Assembly: GCA_964445195.1 (NCBI GenBank)
Contig: CAYUKA010000012.1
Span: 1-63,938, forward strand
Length of the DNA stretch: 63,938 bases
Direction: 5' to 3'
DNA from: UM-FILTER-47-13 sp964445195
GTDB lineage: Bacteria; Pseudomonadota; Alphaproteobacteria; Micavibrionales; Micavibrionaceae
Shown: positions 43,612-52,573 of the stretch, one piece after another
How positions within the stretch are numbered: the first letter of the stretch is position 1
How the letters are laid out: every line of letters begins with the position of its first letter
Made by a program: the position numbers and the translations under genes
The notes under the pieces: model-generated
What the model was told of the DNA's origin: nothing
The model's database searches: none
The model's input: only the letters and a program-made list of their open reading frames with translations

Positions 43612-44027
43612 GATGGGCCCGGTGGCTTATCAGCCGCAGGCGACGCTGTAGAAGCAGTATCTTGCCCATCGACTGCGTTTTCAGGTTTGTCCTGATTGCG
43701 TTTGCCAAAAACAAAATCAACGACAGTTCGTTCAAATGCTTTGACCAGAGGTTTTCCGCCCAAAAGACCAACTATAAAACCGCCGCCGGCTGCTGCCGCC
43801 ATCCCCCCCGGGCCGCCCTTCATGCCCAGAACCAGACCGGTTTTGGCTCCTGCAGCGCCGCTAACAAACCGGTTTTGTGCCGCATCAAGAACGGGTTGGA
43901 TTTGCTGCTCACGTAAGGAACCGGCATCGGTTCTGATATCTGCGGCAAGCTCAGCGGCACTGTTGCGGATACTATTTATAGCCCGCCACAGAAGGGACAG
44001 CCTTTCAGGCTTTTCAGAATTAGACAT
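43608..44027 (-). CDS. Glycine/alanine-rich protein of unknown function
   Basis: About 139 residues from MSNSEKPERLS (an in-frame start at 44081 is possible but would begin 5 nt after obgE). A helical N-terminus (LLWRAINSIRNSAAELAAD) is followed by a Gly/Ala-rich segment with AAGAKTGLVLGMKGGPGGMA and FIVGLLGGKP, which could be a membrane hairpin, then a polar tail. No recognised family. It follows obgE on the same strand. Confidence 0.6.
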   Translation of the reverse strand: MSNSEKPERLSLLWRAINSIRNSAAELAADIRTDAGSLREQQIQPVLDAAQNRFVSGAAGAKTGLVLGMKGGPGGMAAAAGGGFIVGLLGGKPLVKAFERTVVDFVFGKRNQDKPENAVDGQDTASTASPAADKPPGPS

Positions 44028-44085
44028 ATCCGGAGCATACCGAAAAAAGCACAAAAAGTCCAGAGAGGAACAGTCAGACACGCAG

Positions 44086-45087
44086 TCACTGGGCGTTCTT
44101 ATGGTCTTTAACGGCTTCAGCCAGCTTGAAGAGGACCTCGTTTACACCATCGCCGGACACGGCAGAGATACAATGCACGGGTTTGCCAATAGCCGCTTCA
44201 AGTGTTTGCGCCTGTTCGGCGGTCAGTTCCGGGCCGAGGGCATCGCATTTGTTCACAGCGACGATCTCCGGTTTTTCATCAAGGCCATAACCATAGGCCG
44301 TCAATTCACCGCGAATGGTCTGGTACGCATCAACCACATCATCCTGCGTGCCGTCAATGAGATGCAACAGCACCGCCGTGCGTTCGACATGGCCGAGAAA
44401 CCGGTCGCCGAGGCCCTTGCCCTCATGTGCCCCTTCGATCAAACCAGGAATATCAGCCAGTACAAAGTCATAATCACCGGCTTTGACAACCCCGAGATTG
44501 GGATGCAGCGTTGTAAACGGATAATCGGCAACTTTTGGCCTGGCCCGCGAGACAGCCGACAGGAAGGTCGATTTGCCGGCATTCGGCAGGCCGACAAGCC
44601 CGGCATCGGCAATCAGTTTCAGGCGCAGCCAGACGGCCCGCTCGTGCCCCGGCCAGCCGGGCGTTGACTTGCGCGGCGCCTGGTTCGTCGCGCTTTTGTA
44701 ATGGGCATTACCAAAGCCGCCGTCACCGCCTTTGAGAAAGGTCAGCGTTTGTCCTTCATCGGTCAGGTCAGCCAGCAGCGTTTCTTTATCTTCGTCCAGG
44801 ATCTGGGTTCCAACCGGCACTTTGATAACACAGTCACCACCGCCCGCGCCGGTCCGGTTCTTGCCCATGCCCGGTTTGCCGCGCTCAGCTTTGAAGTGTT
44901 GTTGATAGCGGAAATCAATCAGCGTGTTCAGAGCCTCAACCGCTGTGAAAATGACATCACCGCCACGGCCGCCATTTCCGCCATCCGGGCCGCCAAACTC
45001 GATATATTTCTCACGCCGGAAGCTGACGCAGCCGGGACCGCCGTCACCGCTTTTAAGGTAGATTTTCGCCTGGTCGAGAAATTTCAT
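44086..45087 (-). CDS. obgE: GTPase ObgE
   Basis: 333 residues. Gly-rich Obg domain (GDGGPGCVSFRREKYIEFGG, GGDGGFGNAHYKSATNQAPR) followed by a GTPase domain with G1 GLPNAGKST, G3 DIPGLIEGAHEG and G4 NKCD. It acts in 50S assembly and stringent control. It lacks the C-terminal OCT domain, common in this class. It lies behind rpmA after a terminator. Confidence 0.96.
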   Translation of the reverse strand: MKFLDQAKIYLKSGDGGPGCVSFRREKYIEFGGPDGGNGGRGGDVIFTAVEALNTLIDFRYQQHFKAERGKPGMGKNRTGAGGGDCVIKVPVGTQILDEDKETLLADLTDEGQTLTFLKGGDGGFGNAHYKSATNQAPRKSTPGWPGHERAVWLRLKLIADAGLVGLPNAGKSTFLSAVSRARPKVADYPFTTLHPNLGVVKAGDYDFVLADIPGLIEGAHEGKGLGDRFLGHVERTAVLLHLIDGTQDDVVDAYQTIRGELTAYGYGLDEKPEIVAVNKCDALGPELTAEQAQTLEAAIGKPVHCISAVSGDGVNEVLFKLAEAVKDHKNAQ

Positions 45088-45111
45088 AACCGCTTATCCT
45101 GTCACTCCACG

Positions 45112-45142
45112 AAAAAAGGGGAGGCCGCGGCTTCCCCTTTTT
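45112..45142 (-). terminator. Terminator between rpmA and obgE
   Basis: Stem GGGGAGGCC-GC-GGCTTCCCC flanked by A6 and T5 runs. On the minus strand it is followed by six T. It would end the rplU-rpmA transcript just before obgE and work on either strand. Confidence 0.8.
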
Positions 45143-45163
45143 CATCCTTACATAGTAAGAATT

Positions 45164-45445
45164 CTATTCTGCGGCAGCTTGCGCCCCGTCATTAGCCGGG
45201 TCGATATGCACCATCTGGCGGCCGTTACGGCCCATGGAAAAACGGACCTCGCCGTTTACCAGCGCATAGATTGTGTGATCTTTTCCCAACCCGACATTGC
45301 GGCCCGGGTGGAATTTGGTGCCGCGCTGGCGAATAATAATGTTGCCGGCAGTGGCATACTGGCCGCCATAGATTTTCACACCTAAACGACGGCCGGCTGA
45401 ATCGCGGCCATTACGGGAGCTACCACCTGCTTTTTTATGTGCCAT
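45164..45445 (-). CDS. rpmA: 50S ribosomal protein L27
   Basis: 93 residues. The N-terminal MAHKKAGGSSRNGRDSAGRR is the conserved L27 tail that reaches the peptidyl-transferase centre. An acidic/Ala-rich C-terminal extension (NDGAQAAAE) follows the usual end. It is 14 nt after the rplU stop. Confidence 0.97.
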   Translation of the reverse strand: MAHKKAGGSSRNGRDSAGRRLGVKIYGGQYATAGNIIIRQRGTKFHPGRNVGLGKDHTIYALVNGEVRFSMGRNGRQMVHIDPANDGAQAAAE

Positions 45446-45459
45446 ATTAAAAACTCCTG

Positions 45460-45741
45460 TTAAGCGGCTTTAACATCAGTAATTTGCAAAATCGTCTTTT
45501 CCTGCCGGTGTCCTTTTTTCCGGCGATAATTTTGACGGCGCTTTTTCTTGAAAATCGTGACCTTGGCATCGCGGTCATGGCTGACGATTTTTGCCGAAAC
45601 CTTGGCGGTTTTGCCACCTTCAGCATATAATACATCAACATCGACCGAGGCGCCTTCTTTGGCGTCGATCTTCTCTACCCGGATTTTATCGTCTTTGGCG
45701 ACCTTATATTGCTTGCCGCCGGTACGAATTACTGCAAACAT
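45460..45741 (-). CDS. rplU: 50S ribosomal protein L21
   Basis: 93 residues. MFAVIRTGGKQYKV and the C-terminal FKKKRRQNYRRKKGHRQ are diagnostic. It is first in the rplU-rpmA operon with its own promoter about 40 nt upstream. Confidence 0.97.
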   Translation of the reverse strand: MFAVIRTGGKQYKVAKDDKIRVEKIDAKEGASVDVDVLYAEGGKTAKVSAKIVSHDRDAKVTIFKKKRRQNYRRKKGHRQEKTILQITDVKAA

Positions 45742-45778
45742 CTATCTACTGCCTGTTTTCGGAATTACAAGGATGCGA

Positions 45779-45806
45779 TATATACACAGATGCATATGTC
45801 TGTCAA
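45779..45806 (-). promoter_or_regulatory. rplU-rpmA promoter
   Basis: On the minus strand: -35 TTGACA (45806-45801), 16-nt spacer, -10 TATATA (45784-45779). The predicted start leaves a leader of about 30 nt before the rplU ATG. A strong promoter is expected for ribosomal protein genes. Confidence 0.7.
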
Positions 45807-45837
45807 GAAAATGCTGCCCGTGTAAGGTGAGAGGATC

Positions 45838-47385
45838 GTGAACAATAAACAGCCTTATGTCCTGCTTTATGGTGATGACGACAACCAGACCGTCACCAAG
45901 GAAGTATGGTCGCAGCTTGCCCGGCTTGAGCAGCGGGTGGTCAAGGCCGAAACACTTGAAGACCTCGAAAACCTGGCAACAGGCGCTGTCCTGATCTGCA
46001 TTGTCATTGAAAGTGAAGATGATCCCAATACCGGCCTCGCCAGTCATTTACACAGTGATGCACGTGTTGTGGCTGATATTATTGCGTTAACCCATGCGGA
46101 GGATGTCAGCAACCGCATTAAAATCATGGCAAAAGGGTTCGATGCGATTTTTAACCTGGAATTCATGGAGTACCCCGATTTCGACAGGATCCTTGAGCAA
46201 AAAGTGACGAACGGCTTTACCAGCCTGGAAAACCGTATCCAGCAGGAAGAGTATATGCGCTTTAAAGCGGCTTTATCTGCCAGTGTGGATGCTTTTATCG
46301 TTTCTGATGAGCACAACAGGATATTTTTTGTCAGCGAACATTACAGGCGTGCTTATCCCTTATCCGGTAATAAACTTGAGCGTGGCCTTGCGGTTCTGGA
46401 CGCTTTTGACATGTGCAGTGCCGAACAAGGCGTTTATCCGGGCGATCCGCGCTATCAAACATTGCGTGAATTTTGGGAAACCCTTGATGGTGAGATTGAA
46501 TTTACCCTTGATGATGGCCGTGTCTGGCGGATGAAAGCCGGTAAATTACCAGGCAACCAGGGCTCGATTGTCACCACAAGCGACATTACGCACTATAAGC
46601 GACAGCAGGGCGAACTCGCAGAGGCGCTTGAAAAAGAGCAGGAAGCCAGTGCCATACAGCAGCAGTTCATCAATATGGTTTCGCATGAGTTTCGTACCCC
46701 GCTCAGCATTATTGACGGCAATGCGCAACTCCTTTCGCGTCGTGCGGGCACAAGCGATGAGAATACAATCCGTAAACAAACCAGGATTATCAGAAGCGCT
46801 GTGTCCCGGCTGGTGAATATGATGGAAGGCGTATTATCATCAAACATGCTTAAAATCGGAAAACTGGCATTATGTCTTGAGCCAACGGATCTGCACAAAA
46901 TGCTTGATGATCTATGCGAGGAATATCGGACGCTCTCGAACTCAATTGTCCTGAACTATGATTTAGACGATTTGCCATCGGACGACATAGAACTTGACCG
47001 TAAACTCATAACCCTTGTGATCAGCAACCTGCTGTCGAATGCTGTCAAATTTTCAGGTGAACAGCCAGTAATTACAATTAAAGCCTGGAAAGAAAGCGCA
47101 GCAGGTAACGACCAGCTTATGATAACAGTTGAAGATAATGGTATGGGTATACCGGAAGATGAGAGAGACAAGGTTTTCGAGCGCTATTACCGCACGGCAT
47201 CAGCAAGTGGCATTCCCGGAACGGGTATAGGGCTGAACTTAAGCCGTGAAATTATTGCGATGCATGATGGCGGAATTGATATTGAAACAGCGGCTGCGGG
47301 GGGCACAAAATTTGTGATCACCCTGCCTTATGTAACAAAACAGAAAAACTCCGGGGCTATGAAGAGTAATGATTACCCGTCGTAA
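45838..47385 (+). CDS. Soluble sensor histidine kinase with degenerate receiver-like N-terminus
   Basis: 515 residues, GTG start with a GGTGAGAGG-like site upstream. No membrane helix. Residues of about 1-120 resemble a receiver domain: the acidic DDD is at 13-15, but the expected phospho-Asp position falls in LICIVIES with Val. A PAS-like region (about 145-255, SDEHNRIFFVSEHY) follows, then HisKA with His283 in VSHEFRTPLS and HATPase (NLLSNAVKFSG, DNGMGIPEDE, GTGIGLNLSREI). It overlaps the downstream response regulator by 17 nt. Confidence 0.87.
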   Translation: MNNKQPYVLLYGDDDNQTVTKEVWSQLARLEQRVVKAETLEDLENLATGAVLICIVIESEDDPNTGLASHLHSDARVVADIIALTHAEDVSNRIKIMAKGFDAIFNLEFMEYPDFDRILEQKVTNGFTSLENRIQQEEYMRFKAALSASVDAFIVSDEHNRIFFVSEHYRRAYPLSGNKLERGLAVLDAFDMCSAEQGVYPGDPRYQTLREFWETLDGEIEFTLDDGRVWRMKAGKLPGNQGSIVTTSDITHYKRQQGELAEALEKEQEASAIQQQFINMVSHEFRTPLSIIDGNAQLLSRRAGTSDENTIRKQTRIIRSAVSRLVNMMEGVLSSNMLKIGKLALCLEPTDLHKMLDDLCEEYRTLSNSIVLNYDLDDLPSDDIELDRKLITLVISNLLSNAVKFSGEQPVITIKAWKESAAGNDQLMITVEDNGMGIPEDERDKVFERYYRTASASGIPGTGIGLNLSREIIAMHDGGIDIETAAAGGTKFVITLPYVTKQKNSGAMKSNDYPS

Positions 47386-47746
47386 AACCATTCTGGTCGT
47401 TGAAGATGAAGCAGCGCTTTGCGACATCCTCTATGAAGAACTGTCCGCTTACGGCTATCACGTTGAAATCGCCATGAACGGCGTAGAAGGTCTGGCGAAA
47501 CTGCAGGATACCGAACCAGACCTGATTATTTGTGACCGGGCCATGCCAGCGATGACCGGTTATGAACTGCTGGAACGTATCAGAAGTGTTTACCCCCAAT
47601 ATAAGGACGTGCCGTTTATATTTCTGACGGCTCTAACTCATCACAATGATAAAGCGGTGGTTGCCCCCCTGAAGCCAGTGGCCTATCTTGAAAAGCCCCT
47701 CGATTTCGACGAGCTTTTGCGCACTATAGAAGCATCCCTTCCATAG
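47369..47746 (+). CDS. Single-domain response regulator
   Basis: 125 residues, receiver only. Acidic E12-D13, phospho-acceptor Asp56 in LIICDRAMP, Thr in FIFLTALT, Lys109 in LEKPLD. There is no output domain. It starts inside the histidine kinase gene (17-nt overlap) and is its obvious partner. It could act by protein binding or by relaying phosphate. Confidence 0.92.
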   Translation: MITRRKTILVVEDEAALCDILYEELSAYGYHVEIAMNGVEGLAKLQDTEPDLIICDRAMPAMTGYELLERIRSVYPQYKDVPFIFLTALTHHNDKAVVAPLKPVAYLEKPLDFDELLRTIEASLP

Positions 47747-47796
47747 TCATTCCATAATAACCACTTAATTATCAACAGCTTATGCTGCACTGCAAA

Positions 47797-47824
47797 TTGA
47801 CTCTTTGCTGAAACGCAATATTCT
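47797..47824 (+). promoter_or_regulatory. Candidate promoter for fadE
   Basis: -35 TTGACT (47797-47802), 16-nt spacer, -10 TATTCT (47819-47824), with a start expected about 40 nt before the acyl-CoA dehydrogenase ATG. Matches are partial. Confidence 0.45.
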
Positions 47825-47872
47825 TGCTGCCAATAATTTATAAAAAAAGACTTAGAACAGGGAGCGCATCGA

Positions 47873-50170
47873 ATGAAAAGTCTTGCCTATCAAACCGTAA
47901 AACCGCTTATCAGTCTCAGCAAGCCGTATGCAAAAGCGCATCTGCTGAGAACTTTCAAAGCGATGAGCCCGCGGATATCTGAAACCGAGAGACAGGTATT
48001 GGAAATCGGCGATGTCGGCATTGAGGGAGAGATTTACAAAGGCACGATCGATTGGAAGGGTCTATTCGCCCGCGACAAACACGAATTAAGCGCTGAAGAA
48101 CAAGCGTTTCTCGATGGCCCGGTCGAAGAGCTGTGCCGGATGATCGATAATTATGCTCTTTATAATAGCGAAGAGCAGGACGTTCCAGAAGAAGTCTGGA
48201 ACTTTATTAAAGAGAATAAGTTTCTTGGCCTTGAGATACCCAAAGAGTATGGCGGGCTTGGGTTTTCCGCATTGGCGCATTCCAGAATTATCGAGAAAAT
48301 CAGCAGCCGAAGTTTTTCGGCGGCGATTAACGTCATGGTACCGAACTCTCTCGGTCCGGCCGCCCTTATTCTGCATTACGGTACAGAGGCGCAAAAAGAG
48401 CGCTGGCTGCGCAAGCTGGCAAGCGGCGAGTTGTTACCTTGCTTTGCTCTGACGGAAGAGAATGCCGGCTCGGATGCAACGAATATCGAAAGCCGCGGTG
48501 AAATCCGTATGGGCGAAGATGGCAAGCCCTATATTGAGGTTACCCGTTTAAGCAAGCGCTACAGCACGCTGGCGCCCATTGCCGACCTGCCGGGAATCGC
48601 CCTTGATATTCACGATCCCGACAATTTGCTCGGGCAGGGCACGCATCCGGGCACCACAGTCGTATTGGTCGAAAAAGATACGCCGGGTATGGTTAAGGGC
48701 AATCGTCATAAGCCTGCCGGTGTACCATTCCAGAACGGCACGATCAAATTAGGCGAGGGCGGCATGAAGCTCTCGATCGAAGACAATGTTGTCGGCGGCA
48801 TTGATGGCGTCGGTAAAGGCTGGCCGATGCTGGTCGAACTGTTATCAGTCGGTCGTGGTATTTCTCTGACGTCCGTATCCACGGCAGCTATGAAAATGTC
48901 TACCCGCATCGCGTCCGCTTATGGCCGTGTTCGTAAACAGTTCGGCATGCCGGTTGGCGAGTTCAAGGGCGTCAAAAAGGTGATCGGCGAAATGGCCGGC
49001 CTGACATATATTTCGGAAGCCACAAAAATTTCGACCCTGCGCACGATCGATAGCGGCAAGATTCCTTCTGTCGCTACGGCCATTGTCAAATATCATCTGA
49101 CGGAGCATATGCGTGAGTGCGTTATCAACGGCATGGATATTCTGGGCGGCAAAGCCGTTATGCAGGGACGGCAAAACCTGTTGGCTGATTTATACCAGGC
49201 TTTGCCGATCGGCATTACCGTTGAAGGCGCAAATATCATGACGCGCAACTTTATGATTTTTGGCCAGGGGAGCGTCAGGGCTCACCCTTACATCCTTGAT
49301 GAAATTGCCGCGGCGGAAAACGAGAACAAAACCGAAGCCGCAAACCAGCTATGGAATTTGCTGATGAACCAGCACATCCCCAATATTCTGGAAAACGCAG
49401 ACAAGGCAAAGCGTATGGGCCGTAACGCCCCTGAGCAGAGCATCGACGGCTATAAGCAACAAATCGAGCGTTTAAGCGCAGCCTTTAATCTGGCCGCAAA
49501 TACGAGCGTGATTACCATTGGCGGCGCCTTGAAAAAAGAAGAGACGTTGGGCGCACGCATGGGCGATGTCATGAGCTATCTTTACATGGCTGTTGCGGCG
49601 CTGGAAAAATTTGAGGCCGATGGCCGCCCGCAAGCTGACCAGCCACTAGTCGACTGGTCGTGCCAGTGGGCGCTGGAAAAAGCCGAAGAAGCGCTGGCTG
49701 AATTCATTCCGAATTACCGCGATTACCTGCAGGGCGTAGCCAGGAAACAGCCGATGATGGGCCGCATTGATCTTGCCCGCTTCCTGGAGAAGAACGTGCT
49801 GCCTAAAGGTCGTATGCTTGGTAAGCCGACTGATAAATTGACCTTTGAGGCCGCAGAGATTGTTATGACACCCAATGCGGACCGTGACCGCCTGACCGAC
49901 AATGTGTTCCTGCCCGACGAGACCGAAGCGGATAGCCCGGTCATGGCCGTCGAAAAAGCATTCGGTCATGTTGTGGAAACCGATCCCCTGGAGCGTATGA
50001 TTCGTAAAGCCGTCAAAAGCGGTGAACTGGCATCGCCCGATCTTGATGGGGCGGTATCAGCCGGTATTATCAATGCTGCTGATGCTGAACGTATCCGCAC
50101 AAGCCGCAAGCTAACGGCTGATGTCGTAAGGGTTGACGAATTTCCGCCGGCGGGGCCTAATATGTCATAG
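47873..50170 (+). CDS. fadE: FadE-type acyl-CoA dehydrogenase
   Basis: 765 residues. It introduces the first double bond in fatty-acid beta-oxidation. Core: EIPKEYGGLGFSALAHSRII, FALTEENAGSDATN (FAD/substrate signature), RKQFGMPVGEFKGVKKVIG and the region around DILGGKAVMQGRQ. A long C-terminal extension (about 480-765) is typical of FadE (E. coli FadE is 814). GGGAG lies upstream of ATG. The next gene is a 65-residue protein 11 nt downstream. Confidence 0.92.
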   Translation: MKSLAYQTVKPLISLSKPYAKAHLLRTFKAMSPRISETERQVLEIGDVGIEGEIYKGTIDWKGLFARDKHELSAEEQAFLDGPVEELCRMIDNYALYNSEEQDVPEEVWNFIKENKFLGLEIPKEYGGLGFSALAHSRIIEKISSRSFSAAINVMVPNSLGPAALILHYGTEAQKERWLRKLASGELLPCFALTEENAGSDATNIESRGEIRMGEDGKPYIEVTRLSKRYSTLAPIADLPGIALDIHDPDNLLGQGTHPGTTVVLVEKDTPGMVKGNRHKPAGVPFQNGTIKLGEGGMKLSIEDNVVGGIDGVGKGWPMLVELLSVGRGISLTSVSTAAMKMSTRIASAYGRVRKQFGMPVGEFKGVKKVIGEMAGLTYISEATKISTLRTIDSGKIPSVATAIVKYHLTEHMRECVINGMDILGGKAVMQGRQNLLADLYQALPIGITVEGANIMTRNFMIFGQGSVRAHPYILDEIAAAENENKTEAANQLWNLLMNQHIPNILENADKAKRMGRNAPEQSIDGYKQQIERLSAAFNLAANTSVITIGGALKKEETLGARMGDVMSYLYMAVAALEKFEADGRPQADQPLVDWSCQWALEKAEEALAEFIPNYRDYLQGVARKQPMMGRIDLARFLEKNVLPKGRMLGKPTDKLTFEAAEIVMTPNADRDRLTDNVFLPDETEADSPVMAVEKAFGHVVETDPLERMIRKAVKSGELASPDLDGAVSAGIINAADAERIRTSRKLTADVVRVDEFPPAGPNMS

Positions 50171-50181
50171 GAGGATAACCT

Positions 50182-50379
50182 ATGGCACAGGACTATAGTT
50201 ACGATGACATTGAAGAGTTGATCCGCGAGATTCGCCATATCAAAACAAATCTCAACGATCCGTTACTTGGCTCGGTCTTTTGGGAAGAAGCGATGAAAAG
50301 CCTGATCGAAAAGCAGGGCGACAAGCTGATCGCGATGCTGGAGGAGCTTGAGGCCTTTCGCCTTAAGGAGATTTCATAG
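50182..50379 (+). CDS. 65-residue helical protein of unknown function
   Basis: Starts MAQDYSYDDIEELIREIRHI with GGAGG 6-7 nt upstream. Mostly helical and acidic (LIEKQGDKLIAMLEELEAF). No membrane helix and no recognised family. It is 11 nt behind fadE and 87 nt ahead of the response regulator, so it may belong to either unit. Confidence 0.7.
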   Translation: MAQDYSYDDIEELIREIRHIKTNLNDPLLGSVFWEEAMKSLIEKQGDKLIAMLEELEAFRLKEIS

Positions 50380-50466
50380 ATTCTGTATATTATGCCTACA
50401 CATACAATACGGCTTTCTTTATGATAGCGCGGACCCGGTTTATCAAACCGGGAAGGGGGCATTTAT

Positions 50467-50964
50467 ATGAAACTCGAAAAACTGACAGTCCTGGTCATTG
50501 AAGACACATCACCGATGCGTGAGTTGTTACGCTCGGTTCTGGAAGCGATAGGGGTGGGCAATGTCTATACCGCTTCTGATGGGGAGCAGGGACTGAATAT
50601 ATTACAGAACCAGTCGATCGACATTGTACTGGTTGACTGGGAAATGCCGAATCTCAGCGGTGTCGACTTTGTCAGAAATGTCCGAAGAAACAGCATGATC
50701 AGCGACCGCCACCTGCCGATTATCATGTGTTCCGGCTATGCTGCCAGAGAGCGTATTCTTGAAGCCCGCGATGCCGGTATTACAGAATATATGATCAAGC
50801 CGTTCCGGGCCGAGGATATCGCGAAGCGTCTGGAAGCCGTCATTAAACGGCCACGTGATTTCATTGAAAGCGGGGATTTCGCCGGCCCTGACCGCCGCCG
50901 TAAAAAGGATGCCGGTTACAAGGGTCCCCTGCGCCGCAAAGAAGATAAAGAAGACCCGTTCTAG
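50467..50964 (+). CDS. Response regulator with GPDRRRKKD tail (paralogue)
   Basis: 165 residues. Receiver domain: E12-D13, Asp57 in VLVDWEMP, Ser89 in IIMCSG, Lys111 in MIKPF. A tail RPRDFIESGDFAGPDRRRKKD..YKGPLRRKED replaces a DNA-binding domain. This tail aligns with the regulator at 10931-11554 (RPRxF, GPDRRRKKD, Y-x-GP-x-RR). GGGGG lies upstream of the ATG. No kinase is adjacent. It ends in a 4-nt convergent overlap with the ZIP gene. Confidence 0.87.
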   Translation: MKLEKLTVLVIEDTSPMRELLRSVLEAIGVGNVYTASDGEQGLNILQNQSIDIVLVDWEMPNLSGVDFVRNVRRNSMISDRHLPIIMCSGYAARERILEARDAGITEYMIKPFRAEDIAKRLEAVIKRPRDFIESGDFAGPDRRRKKDAGYKGPLRRKEDKEDPF

Positions 50965-51770
50965 CGGAACAAAATCAGGCTGAGAGCGATACAGGCCATG
51001 CCAATAAGCATGCCGTAAACCGCGTCATGCCCGGTGGCATAGCGTTTCGCGGTTGGCAATAGCTCGTCAAGCGACAGGAACACCATCGCCCCTGCGATGA
51101 TGCCGAAGACCCCGCCAAAAACAAAGGGCGTCAGAAATGGTGCCAGGATCAGGTAGCCTGCGAGTGCCCCCACCGGCTCCGCCAGCGCCGAGAGCAGGCA
51201 GGCCCCAACCGCTAAGGTCTTGCGGCCGGTCGCGTAGTAAACCGGGATGGCGATTGAGACACCTTCCGGGATGTTGTGAATGGCAATGGCAAAAGCCAGT
51301 CCAGCGCCAACGGCCGGGTCATCAAGTGTTGCAAAAAAAGTGGCCATGCCCTCCGGCACATTATGTGCCGTAATCGCCAGCGCCGCCAGCAGGCCCACAC
51401 GGCTGAGGTGCTGTTTGTTCGCTTCGCCATTGTTATCGTCCGGCGATGTCAGCCGGTTATGCGGGTTAGGGATCAGCCTGTCGATCAGGGCGACGAGAGC
51501 CACACCCGCGAAAAAGAACATCGTGGCAGTCACGTATGCGTCTTTATCAGCCAGCGTTTCGGCAAAGGAGCCGTAAGACTTCCAGAAAATCTCGACCAGC
51601 GAGATATAAACCATCGCGCCACCGGCGAAGGCCAGGCCAAAAGCCAGTAAGCGTGGGTTAGACTCGCGGGCGTTAAAAATGCTCAGCGCGCCAATCATCG
51701 TTGCAAATGCAGCCACAATGCAAACGCCAAGCGCCGTTAATACAGCCGGGGAAAAGAATTCATGTTCCAT
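50961..51770 (-). CDS. ZIP-family metal transporter (ZupT-like)
   Basis: 269 residues, about eight membrane helices. The two ZIP metal motifs are HNVPEGMATFF and HNIPEGVSIAI. It also has a polar cytoplasmic loop (SPDDNNGEANKQHLSRVG). It moves Zn2+ or other divalent ions into the cytoplasm; substrate preference is not determinable from sequence. It is a lone gene between convergent and divergent neighbours. Confidence 0.9.
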   Translation of the reverse strand: MEHEFFSPAVLTALGVCIVAAFATMIGALSIFNARESNPRLLAFGLAFAGGAMVYISLVEIFWKSYGSFAETLADKDAYVTATMFFFAGVALVALIDRLIPNPHNRLTSPDDNNGEANKQHLSRVGLLAALAITAHNVPEGMATFFATLDDPAVGAGLAFAIAIHNIPEGVSIAIPVYYATGRKTLAVGACLLSALAEPVGALAGYLILAPFLTPFVFGGVFGIIAGAMVFLSLDELLPTAKRYATGHDAVYGMLIGMACIALSLILFR

Positions 51771-51825
51771 AGGCGGACTTTATATTACTTTAAAGGATAG
51801 CGGCAACATATAGAGACTTATCTTT

Positions 51826-52248
51826 ATGTACAGGATTGAGCGGGCACGGCCCGACGATATCGCGGAGATTACTGATATGCAGAGGGTTTTCCGCAAAGCA
51901 CCGGATAAACCCATAAAGTTCGACAATCCTGACTGGGTCGGGGATCGCATTAATAACTTTCTCGTCATTCGTGATGAAAAGGGCCTTGCCGGCTGTCTTT
52001 GTCTTTCCGTACATACCGATCATGCCAAAATCGATACACTGAACGTCCGGAGCGGCCGCACCGGGCAAGGCATAGGCAGAGCGCTTCTGGAACATGCCGT
52101 TCAAACAGCCAGAGAGGCAAAGTTAAAAGAGATACGTGTTGGATCAGCGCCGCGATATGGGGCACGCGGTTTTTACCTGAAGCATGGCTTCCAGCTGGAT
52201 CATCAGCGTTCGCATCTCTATGCCTTTGAGTTTTACAAGGCCATATAG
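51826..52248 (+). CDS. GNAT-family N-acetyltransferase
   Basis: 140 residues. N-terminal YRIERARPDDIAEITDMQRV, acetyl-CoA loop GRTGQGIGRALLEHAV and the C-terminal ARGFYLKHGFQLDHQ define the fold. Substrate unknown. It ends 20 nt before the tRNA-Ser(CGA) gene on the other strand. Confidence 0.85.
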   Translation: MYRIERARPDDIAEITDMQRVFRKAPDKPIKFDNPDWVGDRINNFLVIRDEKGLAGCLCLSVHTDHAKIDTLNVRSGRTGQGIGRALLEHAVQTAREAKLKEIRVGSAPRYGARGFYLKHGFQLDHQRSHLYAFEFYKAI

Positions 52249-52268
52249 GACTGGTCCAGGGGAGAAAA

Positions 52269-52358
52269 TGGCGGACAGGGAGGGATTCGAACCCCCGATA
52301 CCTAAAGGTATACCGCATTTCGAGTGCGGCGCGTTCAACCGGGCTCCGCCACCTGTCC
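52269..52358 (-). tRNA. tRNA-Ser (CGA)
   Basis: Minus strand. Acceptor GGACAGG pairs with CCTGTCC, with encoded CCA. The anticodon stem CCGCA/TGCGG flanks loop CTCGAAA, anticodon CGA at 52320-52322, and the long variable arm (TATACCTTTAGGTAT) marks serine. The T-arm has GGTTCGAATCC. Confidence 0.95.
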
Positions 52359-52388
52359 ATTCATTTATGGGCTGTGCCCGAAAGATAA

Positions 52389-52478
52389 TGGCGGAGGGAG
52401 TGGGATTCGAACCCACGATGGGCTTGCACCCATGCCGGTTTTCAAGACCGGTGCATTCAACCGCTCTGCCATCCCTCC
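52389..52478 (-). tRNA. tRNA-Ser (TGA)
   Basis: Minus strand. Acceptor GGAGGGA pairs with TCCCTCC, with encoded CCA. The anticodon loop CTTGAAA gives TGA at 52442-52444, flanked by CCGGT/ACCGG. The variable arm CATGGGTGCAAGCCCATC is long, as for serine. It lies 30 nt from tRNA-Ser(CGA) in the same orientation. Confidence 0.95.
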
Positions 52479-52573
52479 TTTTAAGGGCACTGTTATAAGG
52501 ACAAATGCAGCTGTTATCAATATCTGTGTTTAGATTAGACAGAGCGCAGCAAACGCCTTATCGTAACGGCAGG

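Noticed and set aside
52184..52498. Plus-strand ORF of 104 residues across the two tRNA genes
   Set aside because: It is read through two well-formed tRNA-Ser genes and overlaps the GNAT gene end.
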